A stretch of DNA of 64,000 nt from Streptomyces sp. PCS3-D2 (GTDB taxonomy: Bacteria; Actinomycetota; Actinomycetes; Streptomycetales; Streptomycetaceae). Below, in pieces: positions 8,088-15,923 of this stretch. The DNA is taken from contig NZ_CP097800.1 in the NCBI RefSeq assembly GCF_000612545.2, forward strand, positions 2,663,001 to 2,727,000, in the 5' to 3' direction. Under the pieces are notes generated by a model. The model was not told the DNA's origin, searched no databases, and worked only from the letters and a program-made list of their open reading frames with translations. How positions within the stretch are numbered: the stretch's first letter is position 1; every line of letters starts with the position of its first letter. The translations under genes and the position numbers were made by a program.

Positions 8088-9698
8088 ATGCCCAAACACC
8101 TCCTGCGGGTCGCCGTCGCCGTCGCCCTCCTGGCCGGGGCGGCCAGTACCAGTGGCTGTTCCGGAGGCGGGGAGGAGAAGCCCCCCAAGGCCGGCGGCAC
8201 CGAGGGGGCGCCCCCGCTGAAATGGGGGGACTGTGAGCCTCCGACGGCCGCCGAGGGGGGCGGGCAGGCACCGCCCAAGGACTGGCAGTGCGCCACGCTC
8301 CACGTGCCGCTCGACTACGCGGATCCCGAAGGAGAAACGATTCCTCTGGCCCTGATCCGGGCGAAGGCCAGAAACCAGGACGAGCGCCTCGGCTCGCTCG
8401 TGTTCAACTTCGGCGGCCCCGGCGGGTCCGGCATCGCCACCCTGCCCGGCGCCGCCAAGGAGTACGAGGCCCTGCGCGAACGCTACGACCTGGTGAGCTT
8501 CGACCCGCGCGGGGTGGGCCGCAGCTCCCCCGTCCTGTGCCTGGACAACAGCCAGCTCGACGCCTACTACGCCTCGGACTCCTCCCCCGACACCCCGGAG
8601 GCGGAGAAGGCCTACCTCGACAACACCCGCAGGTACCAACAGGCCTGCGAGGCCAAGTCCGGAAAGGTGCTCCCCTACGTCGGCACCCGGAACGCCGCCC
8701 GCGACCTCGACCGGATCCGCCAGGCCCTCGGCGACGAGAAGCTCAACTACTTCGGGATCTCCTACGGGACCGAGCTCGGCGGGGTCTACGCCCACCTCTT
8801 CCCGGACAAGGTCGGCCGGGCCGTCTTCGACGCCGTCGTCGACCCGACCGCGACCGCCGAGGAAGGCGCGCTCGGTCAGGCCAAGGGCTTCCAGCTGGCC
8901 CTCGGCAACTTCGCGCAGGACTGCGTGGACCGCGGCGACGAGTGCCGGCTCCAGGGCAGCACCGCCAAGGAGATCGAGGACAACATCATCAAGCTCCAGA
9001 AGCGGCTGGCCGCCCAACCCGTCCCGGGGATCGGCGACCGGATGCTGACCGAGTCCGCGGCCACCAACGGCATCGCCCAGGCGCTCTACTCCGAGGAACT
9101 CTGGCCGCTGCTCGAACAGGGCCTGGACGAGGCCGAGGGCGGTCAGGGGCAGCTGCTGATGGCGCTGTCCGACGCCCTCAACGGCCGCGACCAGAACGGC
9201 GCCTACAGCAACATCGGCGCCGCCAACACCGCGATCAACTGCGTCGACTCCAAGGACCGCTACACCCTGGAGCAGACCAAGGCCAAGCTGCCCGCCTTCC
9301 GGGCCGCCTCACCGGTGTTCGGCGACTTCCTCGGCTGGGCCATGATGGGCTGCACCGGCTGGCCGGTCCCCGGCACGGCGTCCACCCCGGACGTCTCCGC
9401 CCCGGGGGCCGACCCGATCCTGGTGATCGGCAACACGGGAGACCCGGCCACCCCGTACGAGGGCGCCCGCAAGATGGTCGAGCGGCTCGGCCCCGGCGTC
9501 GGCGTGGAGCTCACGTACAAGGGCGAGGGGCATGGGGCCTACAACAGCGGCGACCCGTGCGTGCAGGGCGCCGTGAACTCCTACCTGCTGGACGGCAAGG
9601 TGCCGCCCTCGAACACCGTCTGCACCCCGCCCCCGGACCCCTCCCAGTCCCCCGCGCCACCGTCGGCCTCGGCCTCGGTGGAACCCCTCGGCGCCTGA
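8088..9698 (+). CDS. Secreted lipoprotein alpha/beta hydrolase with TAP-like C-terminal domain
   Basis: The product has 536 residues. The start at ATG 8088 gives a short basic N terminus, a hydrophobic segment and a lipobox-like TSGC with Cys near residue 23, so it should be a lipid-anchored exported protein. The catalytic elements are the oxyanion segment FNFGGPGGSG, the nucleophile elbow YFGISYGTELGG (G-x-S-x-G), an acid in the GNTGDPATPYEGA segment and the His in GEGHGAYN. This is the Streptomyces tripeptidyl-aminopeptidase (TAP/SlpD-like) family, whose C-terminal TAP domain ends in a Cys-containing GDPCVQGAVNSYL segment. The C terminus is Pro/Ser-rich. It probably hydrolyses peptides or esters at the cell surface. 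Its substrate cannot be read from sequence. Confidence 0.88.
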   Translation: MPKHLLRVAVAVALLAGAASTSGCSGGGEEKPPKAGGTEGAPPLKWGDCEPPTAAEGGGQAPPKDWQCATLHVPLDYADPEGETIPLALIRAKARNQDERLGSLVFNFGGPGGSGIATLPGAAKEYEALRERYDLVSFDPRGVGRSSPVLCLDNSQLDAYYASDSSPDTPEAEKAYLDNTRRYQQACEAKSGKVLPYVGTRNAARDLDRIRQALGDEKLNYFGISYGTELGGVYAHLFPDKVGRAVFDAVVDPTATAEEGALGQAKGFQLALGNFAQDCVDRGDECRLQGSTAKEIEDNIIKLQKRLAAQPVPGIGDRMLTESAATNGIAQALYSEELWPLLEQGLDEAEGGQGQLLMALSDALNGRDQNGAYSNIGAANTAINCVDSKDRYTLEQTKAKLPAFRAASPVFGDFLGWAMMGCTGWPVPGTASTPDVSAPGADPILVIGNTGDPATPYEGARKMVERLGPGVGVELTYKGEGHGAYNSGDPCVQGAVNSYLLDGKVPPSNTVCTPPPDPSQSPAPPSASASVEPLGA

Positions 9699-9739
9699 CC
9701 GACCGGGGCCGGGGCCGGGGCCGGGGACGCGCAGGCAGC

Positions 9740-9784
9740 GCGAAGGGGCTGTACCCGCTCGCAGAGCGGGTACAGCCCCTTCGC
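9740..9784. terminator. Perfect 21-bp hairpin terminator between convergent genes
   Basis: Positions 9740-9760 and 9764-9784 are exact inverse complements around a 3-base GCA loop. It lies between the ends of the TAP-like hydrolase (+) and moeZ (-), so it probably terminates both. No T-tract follows on either side, which is common in Streptomyces. Confidence 0.85.
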
Positions 9785-9791
9785 GGAAGGA

Positions 9792-10970
9792 TCAGTAGAC
9801 CGGCTTCTCGGGCTCGATCTGGTGGACCCAGCCGATGACGCCACCGCCGACGTGCACCGCGTCGGCGAAGCCCGCCGACTTCAGGACCGCCAGGACTTCC
9901 GCACTGCGGACACCCGTCTTGCAGTGCAAGACGATGCGCTTGTCCTGGGGCAGGTCCTGGAGGGCCGTGCCCATCAGGAACTCGCCCTTGGGGATCAGCT
10001 TCGCGCCGGGGATCGAGACGATCTCGTACTCGTTGACCTCGCGGACGTCGATGATCTCGATCAGCTCGTCGCCGTCGATCCACTCCTTGAGCTGCTTCGG
10101 AGTGATCGTGGAGCCGGCGGCCGCCTCCTGGGCCTCTTCCGAGACCACGCCGCAGAAGGCCTCGTAGTCGATGAGCTCCTTGACCGTCGCGTTCGGGCCG
10201 CAGACCGCGCAGTCGGGGTCCTTGCGGACCTTGACCTGGCGGTACTGCATCTCCAGGGCGTCGTAGATCATCAAGCGGCCGACCAGCGGCTCGCCGACAC
10301 CGGTGAGGACCTTGATGGCCTCGGTGACCTGGATGGAGCCGATGGACGCGCAGAGCACGCCGAGGACGCCGCCCTCGGCGCAGCTGGGCACCATGCCCGG
10401 CGGCGGGGGCTCCGGGTAGAGGCAGCGGTAGCAGGGGCCGTGCTCGGACCAGAAGACCGAGGCCTGGCCGTCGAAGCGGTAGATCGAACCCCAGACGTAC
10501 GGCTTGTTCAGCAGCACGCAGGCGTCGTTGACGAGGTAGCGCGTGGCGAAGTTGTCCGTGCCGTCGACGATCAGGTCGTACTGGCTGAAGATCTCCATCA
10601 CGTTCTCGGCTTCGAGCCGCTCTTCGTGGAGGACCACGTTCACGTACGGGTTGATGCCCAGCACGCTGTCGCGGGCGGACTCGGCCTTGGAGCGGCCGAT
10701 GTCCGACTGGCTGTGGATGATCTGGCGCTGCAGGTTCGACTCGTCGACCTCGTCGAACTCCACGATGCCCAGCGTGCCCACGCCGGCCGCGGCCAGGTAC
10801 ATGAGGGCGGGCGAGCCGAGGCCGCCCGCGCCCACGGCCAGCACCTTGGCGTTCTTCAGGCGCTTCTGACCGTCCATCCCGACATCCGGGATGATCAGGT
10901 GGCGGGAGTACCGACGGACCTCGTCAACGGTGAGCTCAGCAGCCGGCTCGACCAGGGGTGGCAGCGACAC
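9792..10970 (-). CDS. moeZ: MoeZ: adenylyltransferase/sulfurtransferase (MoeB-type plus rhodanese domain)
   Basis: The product has 392 residues, the family length. The GTG at 10970 has GGAG at 10976-10979 and gives the expected N terminus SLPPLVEPA. The N-terminal E1-like domain has the nucleotide loop GAGGLGSP, the DESNLQRQIIH segment and two zinc-binding CxxC pairs (CYRC, CAVC). The C-terminal rhodanese domain has the persulfide Cys in LHCKTGVRSAEV. In actinobacteria MoeZ adenylates and then thiocarboxylates sulfur-carrier proteins such as MoaD, ThiS and CysO-like partners for molybdopterin, thiamine and cysteine or secondary-metabolite sulfur supply. It starts 62 bases after the spherulin-like gene ends, on the same strand, so some read-through is possible. 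Confidence 0.95.
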   Translation of the reverse strand: MSLPPLVEPAAELTVDEVRRYSRHLIIPDVGMDGQKRLKNAKVLAVGAGGLGSPALMYLAAAGVGTLGIVEFDEVDESNLQRQIIHSQSDIGRSKAESARDSVLGINPYVNVVLHEERLEAENVMEIFSQYDLIVDGTDNFATRYLVNDACVLLNKPYVWGSIYRFDGQASVFWSEHGPCYRCLYPEPPPPGMVPSCAEGGVLGVLCASIGSIQVTEAIKVLTGVGEPLVGRLMIYDALEMQYRQVKVRKDPDCAVCGPNATVKELIDYEAFCGVVSEEAQEAAAGSTITPKQLKEWIDGDELIEIIDVREVNEYEIVSIPGAKLIPKGEFLMGTALQDLPQDKRIVLHCKTGVRSAEVLAVLKSAGFADAVHVGGGVIGWVHQIEPEKPVY

Positions 10971-11032
10971 GGGGACTCCGTAGATGTGACGACTTAACGG
11001 TGGTTCTCTCCGTAACACTGCCACGCCCGTCT

Positions 11033-11788
11033 TCATTCCAAGACACCTGTTCCGATACGTGAGACGATTTCGTCCCAGTAGCCGGGCATCGAGGCCCACG
11101 GGTCGCGGTCCCCGACGGCGCGCCGGTCGGTGAACCAGATCGTGCCGGCGCCCTGCCAGCGGGCGATCCGCATCGCCTCTTCCAGATGAGTGCGCGGGAC
11201 TCCGTGGACCAGGTGGCAGAACCGCTCCGGCGGGTACTCCGCCGTCCACTCCGCCACCTGCGACCAGCGGTAGTCGGTCCAGGCCCCGGAGAAGGTGACC
11301 AGCTGGTCGGCGGCCTCCGCGTAGCCCGCGTACGGGTGGGTGCCGTGGCCGAGGACGATCCGCAGGTCCTCGCCCAGGCTCCGCAGGGCGTCGACGACCC
11401 GGCGCACCGCGTCCAGGTCCGCCTTGTCGGCCGGGGCCTCGGCGAGGTAGAAGCCGCCGACGCCGTACCAGTCGCGGAAGCGGTGGGCGTCGGAGACCAG
11501 CTCACCGAAGGACCGCGCCCCGTCCCGCATCGCGAGATGGCCCAGGACCGTGCCGCCCGCGCGGTGCAGCTTGGCGGCCGCTTCGGTGCAGTGCGGGTCG
11601 GGCCGGCCTCCCGGGCCGTCCGTGACGTTCAGCACGGCCCAGTGCAGCGGGGTGCCCGGGCGGGTCAGCTCGGCCCACTCGACGGGGGCGAGCAGCGGGT
11701 GGGCGTAGCCGGGGATGCCCAGCCCGAGACGGCCCGCACCGGTCGCGGCTGCCGTCAGGGCGCCGGGCGGAGTGGTCAGATGCGGCAC
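11033..11788 (-). CDS. Spherulation-specific family 4 (spherulin-4) type glycoside hydrolase-like protein
   Basis: About 251 residues. The GTG at 11788 is preceded by GGAGG at 11793-11797, and the coding region overlaps the end of the epimerase gene by 13 bases, which suggests coupling. The sequence has the spherulin-4 pattern: LGIPGYAHPLL at the N terminus, VLNVTDGPGGRPDP, GYV-like GHLAMRDGARS, WYGVGGFYLAEAP (acidic residues of a TIM-barrel active site) and ERFCHLVHGV. Characterised relatives (Aspergillus Sph3 and Ega3) cleave galactosaminogalactan, a polymer close to bacterial Pel. No signal peptide is visible with this start, unlike most such hydrolases. It may act inside the cell or be exported by another route. 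Function is inferred from family and context. Confidence 0.8.
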   Translation of the reverse strand: MPHLTTPPGALTAAATGAGRLGLGIPGYAHPLLAPVEWAELTRPGTPLHWAVLNVTDGPGGRPDPHCTEAAAKLHRAGGTVLGHLAMRDGARSFGELVSDAHRFRDWYGVGGFYLAEAPADKADLDAVRRVVDALRSLGEDLRIVLGHGTHPYAGYAEAADQLVTFSGAWTDYRWSQVAEWTAEYPPERFCHLVHGVPRTHLEEAMRIARWQGAGTIWFTDRRAVGDRDPWASMPGYWDEIVSRIGTGVLE

Positions 11789-12786
11789 GCCGCCTCCATC
11801 CAGATGTCCGCGAGGGACTCTTCCAGGCCGATCCGGGGCCGCCAGCCGAGCCGGTCGCGGGCGGTTCGCACGTCCGCCTGCTGCCAGGCTCCGCATCCGT
11901 CCGGGTAGGGATACGACTGGGGAGCCGCTGCGGCCATCTGCTCGGCAGTGGCCTCGGAGCGGGGGCTCCCGATGGAGGCGAGCCCGGCCGGGCGGCCGGG
12001 GTGCCCGTGCGCCTGTTGGGAACCGCCGTGCGGCACGTCCAGCTCGTGCAGGGCTCCTCCGTAGCCGGCGACCCGTGCCAGGACGGCGGCCGCGTCGCGC
12101 AGCCGGACGGCACGGCCGGTGCCGATGTTGACCACGCCCTGGGCGGCGGACAGGGATGCCGCGTGCACGGCCCGCGCGACGTCCCGTACGTCGACGAAGT
12201 CGCGCTGCACGCCGAGCCCGCCGAGCTTGAGCTCGCCGTCGCCGGACTGCATCGCCCGGCGCATGGCCTCGGCCAGTCGGCCCAACGGGGATCCGGCAGG
12301 GGTGCCCGGGCCGACGGGCGAGAAGATCCGCAGCACGACGGCGTCCAGACCGGAGCCGAGCACCAGCTCGGTGGCGGCCAGTTTGCTGACGCCGTACGGT
12401 CCGCCGGGTCTCGGGACGGCGTCCTCGGCAGTGGAGGACCCCGGCTGGCTGGGCCCGTACTCGGCGGCGCAGCCGAGCTGTACGAGCCGGGCCCCGCAGC
12501 CGCTGCGGCGGAGTGACTCGCAGATCGTCGCGACGGCGACGGTGTTGTGCCGGGTGAGCTCGCGGGCCCCGCCCCGGGTCGCTCCGGCGCAGTTGATGAC
12601 GACGCCCGGGTGGACGGCGTCGAGGAAGCGGGTGAGCGCTCCGGGGCTACCGGTGGCGAGGTCGAAGCGGACGTCGGCGTCGTCGCCGCGGCCGAGTGCG
12701 GTGAGCTGCACGGCCGGGTCGGCGAGCAGCCGGTCGGCGACGTAGCGGCCGAGGTATCCGTTGGCTCCGATCAGCAGCACCCTCAT
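11776..12786 (-). CDS. NAD-dependent epimerase/dehydratase (extended SDR, nucleotide-sugar type)
   Basis: The product has 336 residues from ATG 12786. It shows the Rossmann dinucleotide loop GANGYLGRYV at the N terminus, a DVRFDLATG segment, VINCAGATRGG, the catalytic YGVSK (Tyr-x-x-x-Lys), and the substrate-side motif RDFVDVRDVARAV. These are typical of UDP-sugar C4-epimerases and dTDP-4-keto-sugar reductases. It sits between a membrane-protein gene (131-base gap) and the spherulin-4 gene (13-base overlap), downstream of a PelF-like glycosyltransferase. It is therefore a good candidate for supplying the sugar nucleotide that the glycosyltransferase uses, for example a UDP-GlcNAc/GalNAc epimerase. 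The exact substrate is inference. Confidence 0.85.
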   Translation of the reverse strand: MRVLLIGANGYLGRYVADRLLADPAVQLTALGRGDDADVRFDLATGSPGALTRFLDAVHPGVVINCAGATRGGARELTRHNTVAVATICESLRRSGCGARLVQLGCAAEYGPSQPGSSTAEDAVPRPGGPYGVSKLAATELVLGSGLDAVVLRIFSPVGPGTPAGSPLGRLAEAMRRAMQSGDGELKLGGLGVQRDFVDVRDVARAVHAASLSAAQGVVNIGTGRAVRLRDAAAVLARVAGYGGALHELDVPHGGSQQAHGHPGRPAGLASIGSPRSEATAEQMAAAAPQSYPYPDGCGAWQQADVRTARDRLGWRPRIGLEESLADIWMEAACRI

Positions 12787-12917
12787 CGCGCGACCCCTTG
12801 GTCGGTTGGCTGGCCGGTCATGTCTGTTTCTCCTTGCGGACGTGTGGATGGACGGGGCGGGGTACAGGCTGAGTGCCTCGGCGCCGGCTCCGAAGGGCTG
12901 TGGTGGTCCCGGGGGCG

Positions 12918-13895
12918 TCAGGTCCTCGCGTGCGCGCAGGCGCGGGACAGGGCGAGGACGGTGTGTACGAGGAGGGCGGCCGCGGCGGCGGTGGCCGCCG
13001 CCGGAGCCGGGACCAGAGCGACGGCGAGTGCGGCGGCGACGGGCCCCGGGCGGGTTCCGTGCCGAAGCTGGAGCCTGGTCAGGAAGAGCAGCAGGGCGAG
13101 CGGCACGGCCGCCGCGAGCGGTGTCCCGGCCAGGACCGCGGCCCCCGCGGCGGCCCCGGTGAAGACGCCGACGGACGCCAGCAGCAGGGGGCGCGCCCGG
13201 GCCGCGAAGTCCTCCAGGGCGCGGCTCCCGCCGAGCCGGGTCCGGGCCCCGGCGGCGAAGGCCGCAGCGAGCAGGTGCCCGGGGGCGACGGCCAGTGCGA
13301 GGCAGACCGCGAGGGCGGTGCCGTACCGGTACACGGCCCAGCCGGCGACGGCGGCGGCGAGCAGGTGCGCGAGCCAGGGGACGCGGCTTCCGGCGGCCCG
13401 CCCCGGCCACACCAGGGCGGCGACGATGGCGGCCACGGCGGCGGGCCCGGCCCATGCCTGGCCCGCACCGGCCGCGGCCGCGGCGAGGGCCCCGGGCAGC
13501 AGCGCGCAGCCGAACCGGCGGAAGGCGGACGGCCCGGCCGGGACCAGGGCCGGCGCGGCGGCGGGCGCCTCCCCGCGCGGGCTGCGGGCGTACAGCTCCT
13601 CGGCGAGGGAGAAGACGTCGCGGTGCCGGAAGCGGGCGGCGGTGCGGTCGGTGATGCCGTGCGCCTCCAGCCCGGCGGCGATCTCCAGCGGGTCCACGGC
13701 CCGCTCGCACAGCTCGCGGTGCCGGTGCAGCAGGGCCTTGACCGGATCCCCCGCGGCCCGCCGGCGGGCCTGGCCGGCGACCGGCGACGGCAAGGGTGCG
13801 GCCGGGACCGGGGCGTCGGGGCCGGGCGTCTCGGTGCGGACGGCCTCGGGGGCGACGGCTTCGGGGGCGACGGCTTCGGGGTCGACGGTGGTCAT
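12918..13895 (-). CDS. Ala-rich multipass membrane protein of the PelF-like locus
   Basis: The product has 325 residues. The ATG at 13895 overlaps the stop of the glycosyltransferase gene in an ATGA junction, so translation is probably coupled. Residues 1-40 are Pro/Ala-rich and begin with three copies of a five-residue unit (EAVAP). A soluble segment follows with a helical motif (RHRELCERAVDPLEIAAGL and ITDRTAARFRHRDVFSLAEELYAR). The last about 200 residues form around eight hydrophobic Ala/Leu/Val-rich segments. I do not recognise the family. By position it could help export or polymerise the product of the neighbouring glycosyltransferase, taking the place of PelE/PelG-type membrane proteins, but no sequence motif proves this. 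Confidence 0.75.
   Translation of the reverse strand: MTTVDPEAVAPEAVAPEAVRTETPGPDAPVPAAPLPSPVAGQARRRAAGDPVKALLHRHRELCERAVDPLEIAAGLEAHGITDRTAARFRHRDVFSLAEELYARSPRGEAPAAAPALVPAGPSAFRRFGCALLPGALAAAAAGAGQAWAGPAAVAAIVAALVWPGRAAGSRVPWLAHLLAAAVAGWAVYRYGTALAVCLALAVAPGHLLAAAFAAGARTRLGGSRALEDFAARARPLLLASVGVFTGAAAGAAVLAGTPLAAAVPLALLLFLTRLQLRHGTRPGPVAAALAVALVPAPAAATAAAAALLVHTVLALSRACAHART
13843..13887. repeat. Three 15-bp tandem repeats coding for EAVAP units
   Basis: Three near-identical 15-base units (13843-13857, 13858-13872, 13873-13887) lie at the 5' end of the membrane-protein gene on the minus strand. They encode a repeated five-residue unit in the disordered N terminus. Confidence 0.8.
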
Positions 13896-15520
13896 ACGGC
13901 GGCCTCCGCGGTCGGTTCCGGTGCGGGCTTCGCCCAGGTCGGGCTGGTCCAGTGCCCGGGTACCCGCGCCTCCGGGGGGCGGGCGAAGGGGACGCCGCCG
14001 TCGGGCCGTTCGGAACCCCTGGCGAGCAGCCGCAGGTAGATCTCCTGGAAGGCGGTGACGTTCTGCTCGACGGTGAACAGCTCCAGGGCCCGTGCCCGGG
14101 CGGCGGCTCCCAGGCGCTCCGCCCGCTCGGCGTCCCCGAGCAGGGACAGACAGGCTTCGGCGAGCGCCTTCGGGTTGCGCGGCGGGACGACCAGCCCGGT
14201 ACCTCCGATGACCTCGCGGACCGCGCCCACGTCGGTGGAGACGGTGGCGCGCCCGCAGAGCATCGCCTCGGCCAGGGCGAGGGGGAAGCCCTCGATCACG
14301 GAGGACAGCACGACGATCCGCCCGGCGCCGTAGGCCTCGGCCGTGGAAGGTGCCTCCGGTCCGCCGATCTGCTCGAAGGCGACCGGGTTCTCCCCGACGG
14401 TGACGCGGTCCGCGGCCTCATCGGGGAACAGCTGCGCGGCGAGGCTAAGGCAGTCGGCGAGGTAGCCGGGGTCCGCGGCCGTGGCGAAGATCCGCAGGCG
14501 GGTGCCCGGCTCGGCCCTTCTGATCTCGGCGAAGGCGTGCAGCAGTGCGATCAGGTCCTTGGCGGGCTCCACCCGGCCCACCCACACGAGCGTGTGGGGG
14601 TCCCCGCAGTCGGCGGACTCCCCCACGGTGGCGAATCGGTCCGCCTCCATCCCCGGGTAGACGGTCCGCAGCCGGTCACGGGTCGCGCCGCAGCGCTCCT
14701 GCCAGCGCCGGGCGTGAGCGTTGCCGGGGGTCAGGAAGTCGGCCCGGGCGTAGATCTCGCAGGCCAGCCGCAGGTGGAAGGCGGCGCGCAGGGCCCGTAC
14801 CGCGGGGCGGGGCTCCTCGCCCCCGCCCGCGCCGAGGTGGGACAGGTAGTGGGCGCGCAGCTGGACTCCGTACTCGGTGACCAGCAGCGGGACTCCGAAG
14901 AAGCGTTTGGCCAGTAGACCGGGGAGCGCCGCCACCCCACCCGCGCCGGCGTGGCAGACGTCGACGGCGCCGAGGCCCTCGCCCCGGGCGTCCTCCTCGT
15001 ACCAGTCGAGGGACAGCGGGCGCAGCATGCGCTCCAGTTCGTCCACGAACTCCAGCAGGTCCGCCACCTGGGCGACCTGCACGGTGCGACTCGCGCCCGG
15101 GGCCCGACAGGCGGCCTCCAGTGCCCGCACCGCGGACTCGGAGCGCAATGCCGCATACAGCCCGCCCTGTTCGCGGGCGAGGCCGGCGAGACCGTACAGA
15201 CCGGTGGCGAAGGGCTCCGGCGCGCCGGAGCAGACCCCGTGGACCAGTTGCTGGAAGCAGTCGGTGAACCGGCGGCGCTCACGCCGGGAGTAGCTGCGCC
15301 CGTCGTCGGCGGGGGCCCACAGGGGGGCCGTGCGGACGTGGGTGACGTGCTCGGGCAGCGGGACCCGGGCGCGCTCCTGCTCGGCGCTGCGGCTCAGCGC
15401 GTAGAGCTCGAACTCGTGCTGCGGGAGTCCGCGCACGAGCCGGTCGCACCACGGCGCGGCCTCGCCCGTGGCATACGGATAACCACCTTCTGTGAGCAGT
15501 CCGATCCGCACGAGCGGCAC
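13892..15520 (-). CDS. PelF-like GT4 glycosyltransferase with DUF3492 domain
   Basis: About 542 residues from GTG 15520, which has GGGAG at 15528-15532; an alternative GTG lies at 15511. The N-terminal half matches DUF3492 (EGGYPYATGEAAPWCDRLVR, then a CHAGAGG segment and VTEYGVQLRAHYL). The C-terminal half is a GT-B fold domain: WVGRVEPAKDL, SSVIEGFPLALAEAM with the E-x7-E signature, then DVGAVREV and GLVVPP. PelF adds N-acetylhexosamine units to the cationic exopolysaccharide Pel from UDP-sugars in the cytosol. This gene heads a run of four: glycosyltransferase, membrane protein, SDR epimerase and spherulin-4 hydrolase. Other Pel genes (pelA/B/C/D/G) are not in the window, so the polymer may differ from Pel. 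Confidence 0.88.
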   Translation of the reverse strand: MPLVRIGLLTEGGYPYATGEAAPWCDRLVRGLPQHEFELYALSRSAEQERARVPLPEHVTHVRTAPLWAPADDGRSYSRRERRRFTDCFQQLVHGVCSGAPEPFATGLYGLAGLAREQGGLYAALRSESAVRALEAACRAPGASRTVQVAQVADLLEFVDELERMLRPLSLDWYEEDARGEGLGAVDVCHAGAGGVAALPGLLAKRFFGVPLLVTEYGVQLRAHYLSHLGAGGGEEPRPAVRALRAAFHLRLACEIYARADFLTPGNAHARRWQERCGATRDRLRTVYPGMEADRFATVGESADCGDPHTLVWVGRVEPAKDLIALLHAFAEIRRAEPGTRLRIFATAADPGYLADCLSLAAQLFPDEAADRVTVGENPVAFEQIGGPEAPSTAEAYGAGRIVVLSSVIEGFPLALAEAMLCGRATVSTDVGAVREVIGGTGLVVPPRNPKALAEACLSLLGDAERAERLGAAARARALELFTVEQNVTAFQEIYLRLLARGSERPDGGVPFARPPEARVPGHWTSPTWAKPAPEPTAEAAV

Positions 15521-15923
15521 CCCCGATCTCCCGTTCAGGCGGTCGCCGTCGGTCAGGCGACCCGCTGCGGGAGAACTCAAGCGGATGGACCGGAGGCGCG
15601 ACGGACGGTTGTCCGTCGCGCCACCGGAAGGGGTGAAGAGTCGTAACTTTCCCGTACGGTTCGCGTTCGAGCACGCTAGAAGTACAGCCTCGGACGGCCT
15701 TGCGCCCGGCGGGGGCGAGGAGCTTCCGGCGCTACCGGATCCGGTGTCCGGCCGGCTCCGGATCCAGGGTGTACCGGGACGGGGGTCACGTGTCGGGGGG
15801 AGAGGGGGCGCCGCGCGGTCGGCCGGTGTCGGCGCCGAAGGATGTCGGCCACGCCGGGGCGGCCGCACCGCGGTGAGCGGACGCCGTGCCGGGGCGGCCG
15901 CCACCCGCCCACCGGGCTCCGGG
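15521..15923. promoter_or_regulatory. Leader/promoter region of the PelF-like operon
   Basis: This 403-base gap lies between the end of the DUF3152 gene and the start of the PelF-like gene, both on the minus strand. It holds no plausible gene. It contains the strong inverted repeat at 15595-15622 and must carry the promoter of the polysaccharide-like operon. I could not assign reliable -35/-10 boxes. Confidence 0.45.
15595..15622. promoter_or_regulatory. Perfect 12-bp inverted repeat upstream of the PelF-like gene
   Basis: GGCGCGACGGAC at 15595-15606 is exactly mirrored at 15611-15622 around a GGTT centre, 75 bases upstream of the chosen start. It could be a regulator-binding palindrome, a leader hairpin (attenuator), or a late terminator for the upstream DUF3152 gene. 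No T-tract follows it on the minus strand, which weakens the simple terminator reading. Confidence 0.5.
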
